From WJMB01 sp964581465 (GTDB lineage Bacteria > RBG-13-66-14): 49,498 nt of DNA. Below are positions 1 to 7,784 of this stretch, piece after piece (within the stretch, counting starts at the first letter, position 1; each line of letters opens with the position of its first letter). The notes beneath the pieces were generated by a model. It did not search any database. It was not told where the DNA came from and saw only the letters and a program-made list of their open reading frames with translations. The stretch is taken from positions 1 to 49,498 of the forward strand of contig CAZOOP010000029.1 of assembly GCA_964581465.1 (NCBI GenBank). The letters run 5' to 3'. A program made the translations under genes and the position numbers.

Positions 1-484
1 GATCGCGAGGCCGAGCTGGAGAAGCTCGAGGGGCACATTCTATAAGCATATCGAGGTCGACGAGTCCTACTTCGGCGGCCAGCGCAAGGGCAAGCGCGGA
101 CGGGGCGCTGGCGGCAAGACCCCCGTCTTCAGGCTTTTCAAGCGGGGTGGCGAGGTGCGCGTCATCCTCCCCGAGCGCTGTGACAGCAAGCATCTGCTGG
201 GCGCGATCGTCTACTCCGATGGATACAAGGCCTATAACAGGCTGTCACTCAACGGCTTCCACCACAAACGCATCAACCATGACGAGGCCCTGGTCGATGG
301 CAAAGTGCCTATCAACGGCCCAGAGAGCTCCCGAGGCTATGCTAAAAGCCTATCACCGCGGCTTTAAACGCAACTTCAGGCTCTTTTCAGGGAGATGGAG
401 TTCCGATTCAACCACAGAAACGACGAAAACACTCCCGACTACCTGCAGGATGCACTGATCAATTGGTCCGATCAGGTTACGTGA
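1..484 (+). pseudogene. IS1595/ISXO2-family transposase remnant, frameshifted and truncated
   Basis: Fragments of a DDE transposase of the IS1595 (ISXO2-like) family lie in different reading frames. Around 49-96 one reads the hallmark IEVDESYFGG followed by a basic stretch. Around 205-320 come YSDGYKAYN and HHKRINHDEA, ending near INGPE. The C-terminal piece (from about 391), REMEFRFNHRNDE...ALINWSDQVT, is in another frame and ends at the TGA at 482-484. The upstream piece DREAELEKLEG (1-33) is in yet another frame from the catalytic block. An internal segment that normally separates the first and second catalytic Asp regions is missing. Frameshifts near 40 and near 330-390, plus the deletion, mean no functional protein. 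The left end is cut by the window. The family identification is firm, the exact disruption points approximate. Confidence 0.85.
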
Positions 485-848
485 GGCCTAACTCATAGAA
501 CGATAATCAATCAGCGAGATGGTCCAGTCAATAAACGATTTATAATCCCCTCCCTTTGTCATTAAGCAGACAATAGCGGATGGGTTTGTCACTCGATGCT
601 TTACAGCCAACGTTACTTCCAGAAGCGGCGATGAGGATGGTGGATGATACCTCACTGCTCAATGCGGTCTCCTCGATAACACTCCGTTCCGGTTGCGCAG
701 ATGAGCATCAAGCAATCCCAAGCAGCGTGCCGTATCAATAGGGTTTCGCTCTATCACATTTGGGTAAGGTCCGGTATAAACCACCAGCGTTGGTTAACAA
801 CACAGGGACCCTCAAGGGCCCCTGTGTTGATTGATGATACCGCGATGC
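485..848. other. Gene-free interval after the transposase remnant
   Basis: No open frame here looks like a protein. The stretch is AT-richer than the neighbouring genes. The only structured element seen is the hairpin at 799-828. The sequence TATAATCCC near 540-550 resembles a degraded GTGATAATCCC element end of the type described at 15838-15848, but no partner end is visible. Confidence 0.5.
799..828 (-). terminator. Probable terminator of the 849-1601 gene
   Basis: Nine-base stem AACACAGGG (799-807) pairs with CCCTGTGTT (820-828), with a short GC-rich loop. It lies 21 bases beyond the stop of the minus-strand lipoprotein gene. The T-tract on the minus strand is weak, so termination is inferred from position and stem. 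Confidence 0.55.
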
Positions 849-1601
849 CTAGTGGTTGGGATAACCTTCCGGATAATCCAGGGGATCAGGATCCGGGATA
901 TCGGTGAGGTTGAGCAGGCGGTTGATTTCCTGGTTGGCGTCGGCCAGGGAGCCGGCGTTGAAGTCGCCGCTCTCGCCGTTGCGGGCGCGGCACTGGTTGA
1001 TGTGCCCTTCGGCGCCGTCGAGACGGTCGGCCACGTCCTGGGTGGTGTCCTTGAGGTAGGCCAGGGCGCAGTAGAGGTGGGCCTGCCAGGTGGCTACCGT
1101 GTAGGTGTCGCCTTCATGGGTGTACCAGTTGTAGTAGTTCCAGTCGAAGTTGTCGCTGTGATCGTAGTTGGTGGCGGTTTCGAGGTCCTCGATGGCCATG
1201 CTGTAGCGGGCGGCGGCGTAGTTGGCCAAGCCTGAGCCCACATAGGCGTCCATGAAGAAGCGGAAGAAGAGGTTCTGGTACTCTTCGGTGTCCTGATCCA
1301 GCGGATCGCCGACGGTCTGCTTACCGTAGGAGAAGTTGATGAAGGAGCCCTCGAGGTCGTCAGTGGAGAGGGCGGCCCAACCGAGACCGGTCCAAGCGTT
1401 GCAGTAACCCGGGTTGATGTCCAGGGCCTCGTTGAAGCTGCTCTGGGCGTCGGTGATCTCGTTGTCCATCAGGTGTTCCCAGCCCTCGTTGCAGAGGTCT
1501 TCGGGGCTGTCGGGAACGGCGGCGCTGGGCTGGGTGCAGCCTACCAGGCCGAAGATCAGACCCAGAACCGCGAGTCCAATCAGCAGGTGTTTGCGCTTCA
1601 C
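849..1601 (-). CDS. TPR-like lipoprotein
   Basis: A 250-residue exported protein. The N-terminus has a short basic region, a hydrophobic core and a lipobox LVGC with Cys at residue 22, so it is predicted to be lipid-anchored. Residues about 35-85 look like a tetratricopeptide pair (AQSSFNEALDINPGYCNAW followed by GLGWAAL), a fold used for protein-protein contacts. The remainder is rich in Tyr, Trp and Asp with more helix-pair-like segments (YSMAIEDLETATNYD). It lies 29 bases downstream of the large secreted protein at 1631-4279 on the same strand, so the two are probably co-transcribed; a GGAGG-like site precedes the ATG. No enzymatic motif is visible, and its partner is unknown. A role in an envelope assembly is inference. 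Confidence 0.85.
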   Translation of the reverse strand: MKRKHLLIGLAVLGLIFGLVGCTQPSAAVPDSPEDLCNEGWEHLMDNEITDAQSSFNEALDINPGYCNAWTGLGWAALSTDDLEGSFINFSYGKQTVGDPLDQDTEEYQNLFFRFFMDAYVGSGLANYAAARYSMAIEDLETATNYDHSDNFDWNYYNWYTHEGDTYTVATWQAHLYCALAYLKDTTQDVADRLDGAEGHINQCRARNGESGDFNAGSLADANQEINRLLNLTDIPDPDPLDYPEGYPNH

Positions 1602-1630
1602 AGGATATCCTCCTTAATGCGGGCCCTTAT

Positions 1631-4279
1631 TTAGCGGACAAGAACCATCCGCCGGGTGGCGCTGTTGGAAGCCGTGTCGAGTTTATAGAAGTAGACGCCG
1701 GCATCGCAGGCGCGGCCGCTCTGAGCGGAGCCGTTCCAGGTGATGCTGTGACGACCGGCGGGAAGCTCTTCGTTGACCAGGGTGGTGATCAAACGTCCGG
1801 AAAGATCGAAAACCCGGAGCTCGACGTGCCCGTACTCAGCGGTGGTGAAGGAGATCGAGGTCTCGTCACCGACCGTGTAGGGGTTGGGGAAGTTCTGCTC
1901 CAGGGAGAAGGTCAGGCGGGATTCGGGCTCCTCGATGTCCTGCGTGGAAACGGCCTCGGTGTAGCCCACGGCGTAGAGGCCGAACTCGTCGATGGAGGCG
2001 TAGGCCTCGTCGACCTGGCGGTCGAACTGGGCCTCGACGCGGGTCCAGACACTCTGGTGCTCGTCGAAGCGGAAGAGTCCAAGCAGGTCTTCGTTGGGGA
2101 CGCCCTCGTCGTCGTAAGCGAAGCGCAGGGTGGCCTTGTCTTCCAACTGGGCGTTGGAGTGCAGACGGTAGGCGGAGCCGACGACGTGGAGACCCAGCGG
2201 CGTATCGTCTTCGCCGGTGGCTTCTTCCTGCGGGGTGAGGGCCAGGCCGCGGGTCAGGGCGGCCGGGGTCACCAGATGCTTGGCGGGAGTCGGAGCCGAT
2301 TGCAGGCTGCGGGCCTCCAGCAGTCCGCCCGAGATGGCGGGGTCGAGCAGAATGGTCACCCGACTGCCTTCGGGAAGGGCCTCGGCCGGAATCTCCAAGC
2401 CGGTGCGACCGCCGATGGTCAGGCCGTCGGAGCCGACCTCACCGGTGGCCAGGAAGTCGCTGTAATCCTGGGTGAAGACGTTGCCGACCACATCGGAGGC
2501 TGTGACGGTGACATCGGCGGTGCCGTTGAGACCGGCGTCGAGCTGCCAGATGGCGTTGTAGATCAGCTCGCCGTCATCCCAGATTTCGAAGGTGGTGTCG
2601 CCGTCCTGCACGCCGTTGATGGTATAGAACTGGTGCTCGCCGTCATCGGTGGTGAAGTCGATGTCATAGCGCGGGCAGGCGAAGAGGTGCTCGCTGGATA
2701 TCGCGGTGAATTCGAAATGACTGCTGAATCCGGGGAGCAGGTTGAAGGTCAGCGAGCCGCCGTCGGCTGGATCGAAGCTGGGCGGGGTGGTGTCGCCGGA
2801 GCCGTCTTCCCAGATGCGGCATTCGAAGGGAAGCTGCGCGCCCTTGTCGACGAGGACGTGGGGCGCGAAGCCGATCTCGTGATAGTCACCGGCCTGGCTG
2901 ACCCGGATGATGCCCTTGTCTCCAAAGGTGTGGATCAGCATCGAGTCGGCGCTGCCGGTCTGCGAGGAGTTGATGGTGTCCTCGTCGTCCATCAGGAAGT
3001 AGAGACCGTTCCAGAACTTGCTGTCGTCGATGTTGTCTTCGTAAGCCTTGAAGGCGAGGACGACATCGCCCAGCCCGGCGAGATCGACGCCGTGCATGTA
3101 AACCGAACCCAGGCCGTCGGGAGGATTGTAGTCCCCCTCGAAGAAGACCGTGACGCCGGAAGCGATGTCGGCGCCCGTCCATTCCCGGGTGTCGATGGGC
3201 GTGTTGTCGTTGATCTCAGGATAGGCTTTGGGGTTGCTTTCGGAGCCGTTGTTGTCGTCGATGTAGTAGTAACCCAGGTTGTTGTCCGGAACGTCGGCGG
3301 CCGAACGGTGGTCGGTGAACCAGTTCCAACGCGTATAGGTGGTGAAGACCTCACCCAACGGACCGATGTGGGGATCGTGGTTGGACTCGGTCTGGTAGGC
3401 GTCGGTCCAGAGCATGCCGACGGCGTCGCTGAAGTTGTAGTCCTCTTCGGCCGTCCGTTTGCAGTAATCCATCCAGAGGACTTCCAAGGCGTTGTCATAA
3501 TCGCTGGAAGAGACCAGGGAGGACATCTGGGAGTCCTGCATGCCCAGGCTGTAGAGGAAGTGGGCGAACAGGGCGGAGCTGTCGGAGGTCAACGACGTGC
3601 TCGGCTCGGCGAAGAAATCAGCCAGGCGGTTATCATGATAGAGGTTGTATTCCGGGTAAACCATCTCCGCGGCCCATTCGCAGCTCTTGGAGATCAGATG
3701 GGAGCTCTCGTCGTAATCAATGCTGTAGAGGAAGGCGGTGAAGAGGGAGTAGGCCAGGCCGAGCTCGGCTTCTTTGGTGTAGTCGAAGCTGTCTTCTCCG
3801 ATTTCGAAAACGAGGTCGAGGTTGGTGACGTTGATGTGGAAGGAGACGTCGTCCTCGGTGGTGTCGGGGTCGGTGAACTCCGGGAAGGTCGCGGCCGGGT
3901 AGGGCAAGAAGTCGTCGATCGTGCCGGCGCCCAGGCTGCGGACATAGACGTCGATCTTGTCATCGCCGCCGTAGTCGTAGCCCGAGGGATACCAGTCGCC
4001 GTCGCGAACCGGGTCTTCCCAGTTTGTTTCGTTGGCGAAGTAATCCATGCTGAATTCCAGCGCCTGGGCGTAGAATTCAATCTGGTCGGGGATCCCGTTG
4101 CCGTTGCCATCGGCAGGATCCTGGAGGGCCTGTCCGCCGGCGGTGGACCACCAGATGCGGAAGTTACCGTCGGAGGTGTCATAGCTGTGGATCGCTTCTT
4201 CGACGACGTCGTATCCGCGCACGGCGAATGCCGATCCGACGAGGGCGATCAGAAGAAAGGCGATTAGCTTTGTACGCAT
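1631..4279 (-). CDS. Secreted MXAN_6640-like protein with FlgD-type C-terminal sorting domain, protease motif lost
   Basis: An 882-residue protein with a signal peptide (MRTKLIAFLLIALVGSAFA). Residues about 30-110 match the start of the MXAN_6640 family of putative metalloproteases: a YDTSDGNFRIWW segment, then DGNGNGIPDQIE, a calcium-binding-like loop. Where family members carry an HExxH-type zinc motif before the Asp/Glu-rich region, this protein reads GLAYSLFTAFLYS (about residues 174-186), without the His and Glu. It is therefore probably not a zinc protease. The last roughly 85 residues (QNFPNPYTVGDETSISF ... GVYFYKLDT ... MVLVR) form a FlgD-like Ig domain of the kind used as a C-terminal sorting signal in type IX-like secretion. 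It heads a two-gene unit with the TPR lipoprotein. Its function is probably structural or binding at the cell surface (inference). Confidence 0.85.
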   Translation of the reverse strand: MRTKLIAFLLIALVGSAFAVRGYDVVEEAIHSYDTSDGNFRIWWSTAGGQALQDPADGNGNGIPDQIEFYAQALEFSMDYFANETNWEDPVRDGDWYPSGYDYGGDDKIDVYVRSLGAGTIDDFLPYPAATFPEFTDPDTTEDDVSFHINVTNLDLVFEIGEDSFDYTKEAELGLAYSLFTAFLYSIDYDESSHLISKSCEWAAEMVYPEYNLYHDNRLADFFAEPSTSLTSDSSALFAHFLYSLGMQDSQMSSLVSSSDYDNALEVLWMDYCKRTAEEDYNFSDAVGMLWTDAYQTESNHDPHIGPLGEVFTTYTRWNWFTDHRSAADVPDNNLGYYYIDDNNGSESNPKAYPEINDNTPIDTREWTGADIASGVTVFFEGDYNPPDGLGSVYMHGVDLAGLGDVVLAFKAYEDNIDDSKFWNGLYFLMDDEDTINSSQTGSADSMLIHTFGDKGIIRVSQAGDYHEIGFAPHVLVDKGAQLPFECRIWEDGSGDTTPPSFDPADGGSLTFNLLPGFSSHFEFTAISSEHLFACPRYDIDFTTDDGEHQFYTINGVQDGDTTFEIWDDGELIYNAIWQLDAGLNGTADVTVTASDVVGNVFTQDYSDFLATGEVGSDGLTIGGRTGLEIPAEALPEGSRVTILLDPAISGGLLEARSLQSAPTPAKHLVTPAALTRGLALTPQEEATGEDDTPLGLHVVGSAYRLHSNAQLEDKATLRFAYDDEGVPNEDLLGLFRFDEHQSVWTRVEAQFDRQVDEAYASIDEFGLYAVGYTEAVSTQDIEEPESRLTFSLEQNFPNPYTVGDETSISFTTAEYGHVELRVFDLSGRLITTLVNEELPAGRHSITWNGSAQSGRACDAGVYFYKLDTASNSATRRMVLVR

Positions 4280-5225
4280 CCTTTTCCCCTTTCATGAAAA
4301 AGGTAGAAACGGGAAACGGTCATCCTTTTGTGTTTAAAGGTGACGTGGTTATGTTGGGAAATCTTGGCGATTGTAAACTTGTCCGTGTCGTTCTCCTGTC
4401 GCGTCGGTATGAGAATCTGCGACAGAAGGCGGATTAATACATCGTATTATCAAGCCAGTTGTCAGCGAATACACACTGGATCATCTGTGTTTACGCGGGC
4501 GGCTCGGACAACGTGCGGCAACATGGATCGAGAGTATTGGCTACTGTATTGGGTTCGGTGTCGTTAATATCAGGAGCGCTTCATGTGGCGTTGGGCGAGA
4601 TTGAGCCCCTGAGATTACCAACACCCGGCGTTGCGATTAATTAATCAACTGGTTATTCTTAACGTCGCAACCACTCGATAAACTTACCTTACAAGCTTCA
4701 ACAACCTACAATATGATAAAGGCACGGTTTCAAGCTGTGTCTGGATTATCCGGTTCGATTCCGACGGTGTGTGTGGCGCCGGTACGGGGAAATCTGCGGC
4801 GATTCACCTGTAGACCAGCGTCCTCGGTCATGCCGACGACCTGCTGTCGGGCTTTAGTCTGGACTTTAGTCTAAAGATGATGCTAGAGATGATGATCCAG
4901 CTTCATCGGCGATTTTATCACTATGATTGACCGCCGTCAACTGCCAATTGGAAATGGGCTAAGGTTTTACACGCTTTATCGCACGGGGGCGACATGCCGC
5001 GGACCCGATCACCCGGAGCCCGGTTGTCAGCGAGCCGCGGTCGCGCAGTCATGCCGGGCTCACGAGCTGAGATGCGGCACCGCGGGATGATCGAACAACG
5101 ACGTAACAGACCCGGCTTGACGAGGAGCCGTCCGGATGTGGTAAACTCCCGTCGGTCGAAGCCAACCCTCCGGGATCATATCTTGAGGCCGCGAAACCAG
5201 CGGCATCCTTACAGGAGTTTTTATC
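4280..5225. other. Long intergenic region, no gene recognised
   Basis: The first part carries the 5' leader of the minus-strand unit ending at 4279. Short open frames here have no protein-like composition and no good ribosome-binding sites. A GGTTCGATTCC motif near 4752 resembles a tRNA T-loop, but its flanks do not pair, so no tRNA is called. GTTGCGATTAATTAATCAAC near 4631 and GTCGCAAC near 4664 form a weak inverted repeat. No function can be assigned. Confidence 0.5.
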
Positions 5226-5993
5226 ATGAAGAAGATGCGACTCGTCGCCGTTTTGTCCCTGGCCGCCCTGACCGCCATCCTCGCCGGTTGCGGCGGCTCC
5301 GCCGTCAACACCGAGATCGAGTGCTCCGGGACCTACGAGCTGGTTTCCGGCGATGACCAGCCCCTGCCCGAGCTGCTCGACGGCTGGTTCATCAAGCTGC
5401 ACCAGCACGACTCCGGCTACTACCTGGTCGAGTGGATGGAGGCCCGCGACGGCGAGCCCGTCAGCGGCGCCGACGGCACCGTCTTCCAGGACGTGGCCAT
5501 GGGCTTCGGCGAGGACCTGCTGGCCATCGGCTCGATGGACGGTCCTCTGGTGATGGTGCTCCGCGTCGGCGACGACGTGATGTCCGGCCACTGCGCCCAG
5601 TACGGCAGCGATCAGGTCTGGGCCGTCGACGCCCTGGGCGCCTCACCCGGCGAGCTCCCCAAGCGACCCGAACTCGGCGTTCTCGAAACCGACGGCGTCT
5701 TCGACGTCAAGGGCGACAACCCGCCCCCCGAAGAGGACACCTACTATGAGGGCGTCTTCCGCCTCGAGGCCCACGGCGAGGTCATCGCCAACGAGCAGCA
5801 GATCACCACGGCCGGTATCGGCCAGTCGATCCAGGACCCCTTCGTCGGCGTCGGCCTGCTGGCCGAGGATCACCTGGTGCTGATGACCGGCACCTTCCTG
5901 GCCGTCTATACCGGCGGCGACGGCTCCTGGGACGGCATGTGGACCATGGCCGGCAATGAGGACATGGCCAAGGAGGAGCTGGACCTGCAGTAG
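5226..5993 (+). CDS. Lipoprotein of unknown function
   Basis: A 255-residue protein with a classic lipoprotein signal: MKK start, hydrophobic core, and lipobox LAGC with Cys at residue 22 followed by Gly-Gly. The mature part alternates short strands with acidic loops (for example CSGTYELVSGDDQPLP and GWFIKLHQHDSGYYLVEW), suggesting a beta-rich, perhaps lipocalin-like or META-like fold. This is a visual impression, not a family assignment. An AGGAG site sits about 10 bases before the ATG, and a strong hairpin with a T-run follows the stop, so the gene is transcribed alone. Codon use is strongly GC3-biased like the other chromosomal genes. Partner and substrate are unknown. Confidence 0.85.
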   Translation: MKKMRLVAVLSLAALTAILAGCGGSAVNTEIECSGTYELVSGDDQPLPELLDGWFIKLHQHDSGYYLVEWMEARDGEPVSGADGTVFQDVAMGFGEDLLAIGSMDGPLVMVLRVGDDVMSGHCAQYGSDQVWAVDALGASPGELPKRPELGVLETDGVFDVKGDNPPPEEDTYYEGVFRLEAHGEVIANEQQITTAGIGQSIQDPFVGVGLLAEDHLVLMTGTFLAVYTGGDGSWDGMWTMAGNEDMAKEELDLQ

Positions 5994-6017
5994 GTTCAGT
6001 CCAAGATGTGGTTTGCA

Positions 6018-6046
6018 GGGACCGGCCGGAGCCGGTCCCTTTTTAT
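6018..6046 (+). terminator. Rho-independent terminator of the 5226-5993 lipoprotein gene
   Basis: The stem GGGACCGGC ... GCCGGTCC with a four-base loop is followed directly by CTTTTTATTT. It lies 25 bases after the stop codon. Confidence 0.9.
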
Positions 6047-6194
6047 TTGTTGGCTTTCAAGGCGGACAAGCAGCTCTGAATCCCCGCTCTCGCGAGCTTG
6101 GTGAAAAGCCCGAAATACCCAAATCCACCCCGTGCGGCATCCCGTACCGGTAGGGCTGATTACTGATAACAAATGCTTAGCTCGACAATAGAAT

Positions 6195-6295
6195 ACGGGA
6201 ACGCATACCCTCTTCGGACCTGACTGTGATTGTATTCTATTGATAATAGAGGTGATGATCATCGTGTACCTGTCACGGAACGGGCCGTTGAAAAG
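6195..6295 (+). repeat. Post-terminator repeat, copy A
   Basis: The segment contains CGCATACCCTCTTCGGACC (from about 6201), then GTGATTGTATTCTATTGATAA, then GTACCTGTCAC and AAAGTGGCGGT. The same ordered blocks occur after the terminators of the genes ending at 18099 and 49243, with diverged spacers between them. The block pair GTCAC ... GTGGC is a short inverted repeat in all three copies. Confidence 0.6.
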
Positions 6296-6364
6296 TGGCG
6301 GTGAAAACGGGCCTAATCCTTGGCGATCCCAGATAACAGCGCACCTGAATATACTCTGAGAGTA

Positions 6365-6524
6365 GGCTGCCTTTGACTCCTAAGTGTCTTAAGAACAAGC
6401 AATAACGGCATGCTATATGAGCGCTTGCTCTTAAACCGCGCGTTTCCGGGGAGTCGATAGCAGCCTATCAAGTCAATCCCAAACAGCCTGATTTGGTCCG
6501 AACACGTTCCATGATGCCTAGGAT
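6365..6524 (+). repeat. Diverged interspersed repeat of about 155 bp, copy 1
   Basis: It aligns along its whole length with the reverse complement of about 15150-15300. Shared blocks include CCTAAGTGTC, AACAAGCAATAA, GGCATG, GAGCGCTTGCT and the well-conserved 3' block TGATTTGGTCCGAACACG followed by TTCCATGATGCC. That last block occurs again at 15880-15917. No coding frame is conserved. Confidence 0.6.
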
Positions 6525-6802
6525 ACTTATAAGTTCATTACCAGAGACTGAACCATGTATCGCAATTCATGAAAGATGCATTGAGACGAGGACTTGGTAA
6601 CCAACCGCAGCGAGGGGTTAACCAGCGAAGTCGGATAACGTTCGAAGCCGCTAAAGCGAGCAATGGAGCGTCGTCAGCAGGTTGCACACTCACAGCATGG
6701 TCGAAACCTGAATGGGACCAACAGCCTCGGGCTTCCGGCGGAGCTCAATACAAGGCCGGGTATAGTGCCACAAAACAACGGGATGACAATGGCGGCCAGC
6801 GT

Positions 6803-6869
6803 GAACGATAAAGCAATGAGTTACAATCCATTAGCTGGATGAATCGGTTCAGGTGCGAGTGATAATCCC
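6803..6869 (+). repeat. Element right end (GTGATAATCCC type), copy R2
   Basis: It ends in GTGATAATCCC at 6859-6869, preceded by GGTTCAGGTGCGA. The 60 bases before it match 19859-19922 closely (GATAAAGCA..., CTGGATGAATCGGTTCAGG). The terminal 11 bases equal the right terminal repeat of the MITEs at 15501-15848 and 47433-47781. No matching left end was found nearby, so it is an orphan or decayed end. Confidence 0.55.
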
Positions 6870-7014
6870 TCAAACGGTTGGAAATCGTAAACCCATCCTG
6901 AAAGCGAGATAAAAGGAAACGCGGTTTTCTCATCGACCGGAGTCACTGGCCCGCAGCCGGGACCTTTGCCGAACAGACCCTGCGCCGGTAAACCCTCTGG
7001 ACGAATGACGGGGA

Positions 7015-7097
7015 GGCGTTGGCACGTTTCTTGCGGAGTGAGGCTCGGAGCCGTCGAGAACCCCACCCCGCCCCGCTGCAAGAAACGTGCCAACGCC
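7015..7097. repeat. Palindromic repeat with 20-bp perfect arms, copy A
   Basis: Left arm GGCGTTGGCACGTTTCTTGC (7015-7034) is perfectly complementary to 7078-7097, with a 43-base GC-rich centre beginning GGAG. A second copy at 18754-18837 keeps perfect pairing although two arm positions differ: both partners have changed together. That suggests selection for the hairpin, as RNA or as a cruciform, or a REP-like family. It lies just upstream of the promoter at 7143-7172. Confidence 0.8.
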
Positions 7098-7142
7098 GGC
7101 GCCGGCCGGGGGCGCTCGTTTGAAGTGTTCGGCAAAGGTCCC

Positions 7143-7172
7143 TTGCGCGATCCCGGGCGGCGGGGCTATAAT
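7143..7172 (+). promoter_or_regulatory. Sigma70-type promoter for the 7221/CorA-like pair
   Basis: TTGCGC (7143-7148), an 18-base spacer, and a perfect TATAAT (7167-7172), about 48 bases before the TTG start codon at 7221. Confidence 0.65.
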
Positions 7173-7220
7173 TGCTGGCGATAATCCAGTTTCCACAACC
7201 CGCCCGCCTCGGGAGGCCGT

Positions 7221-7784
7221 TTGGAGAAACCCACCCCGCGCCAGCGTCGAGTTCTCTGGCTGATAGCCGAGCTGACGGGTCCGGAAGACCCCAGCGGCCC
7301 GCTGCGCTTCGTCAAGGAGAGCTCCATCCAGGCGTTCTTCTTCCGGGCCAGTCATGAGAAATTGCTGCCCTACGACACGGCGCCGGTGCTGACCCTCTGG
7401 CACGGCGATACCCGTTACGTCCAGCTCTCCCAGGAGGGCCAGGAGGACTTGACGAGCTTGGAAGGCGCGGGCTTCCTGCAGCGTCTCGAGCTGTCCAGCA
7501 TCGACCAGGACCTGTTCTCGGCCTACCGGATCACCCCGCGGGGAAGGGCGGCGGCTGAGCTGGAGCCCGCCGCGTCCGAGAAGATGGCCGAGCTGACGAA
7601 GTGTTCCTGCGGTGGAGCCCTGGCTTATCTTACCAGCCGGGAGCGGGCCTGGCGGCGCTGCACCAAGTGCGGCAAGGAGACCGATATCTCCTGCCTGGAT
7701 TTTCCCAGCATCCCCTACCGCAGCAAGGCCCACTTTCCCAGCTTGATCACCCTCCAGTACCGAGCCGAGGATTGCGATGACTGA
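7221..7784 (+). CDS. Winged-helix-like / zinc-ribbon-like protein of unknown function
   Basis: A 187-residue soluble protein beginning with a TTG codon; GGGAGG sits five bases upstream, which decides this start. The middle (residues about 95-120: LSSIDQDLFSAYRITPRGRAAAE) reads like the C-terminal helix and wing of a winged-helix domain. A CSCGG ... CTKCGKE arrangement (about residues 129-154) supplies four cysteines and is likely a zinc ribbon. Its stop codon overlaps the start of the CorA-like gene by eight bases, so the two are translationally coupled and the product may sense or regulate the ion or stress handled by the transporter. That link is inferred from coupling alone. I do not recognise a named family. 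Confidence 0.75.
   Translation: MEKPTPRQRRVLWLIAELTGPEDPSGPLRFVKESSIQAFFFRASHEKLLPYDTAPVLTLWHGDTRYVQLSQEGQEDLTSLEGAGFLQRLELSSIDQDLFSAYRITPRGRAAAELEPAASEKMAELTKCSCGGALAYLTSRERAWRRCTKCGKETDISCLDFPSIPYRSKAHFPSLITLQYRAEDCDD

Noticed and set aside
1748..4267. Very long plus-strand open frame opposite the MXAN_6640-like gene
   Set aside because: It is a shadow of the GC3-biased minus-strand gene: Val/Gly-rich, no domain. The minus frame has a signal peptide and a sorting domain.
4740..4800. tRNA-like T-loop GGTTCGATTCC near 4752
   Set aside because: The flanking bases do not form a T-stem, and no acceptor or anticodon arms can be drawn around it.
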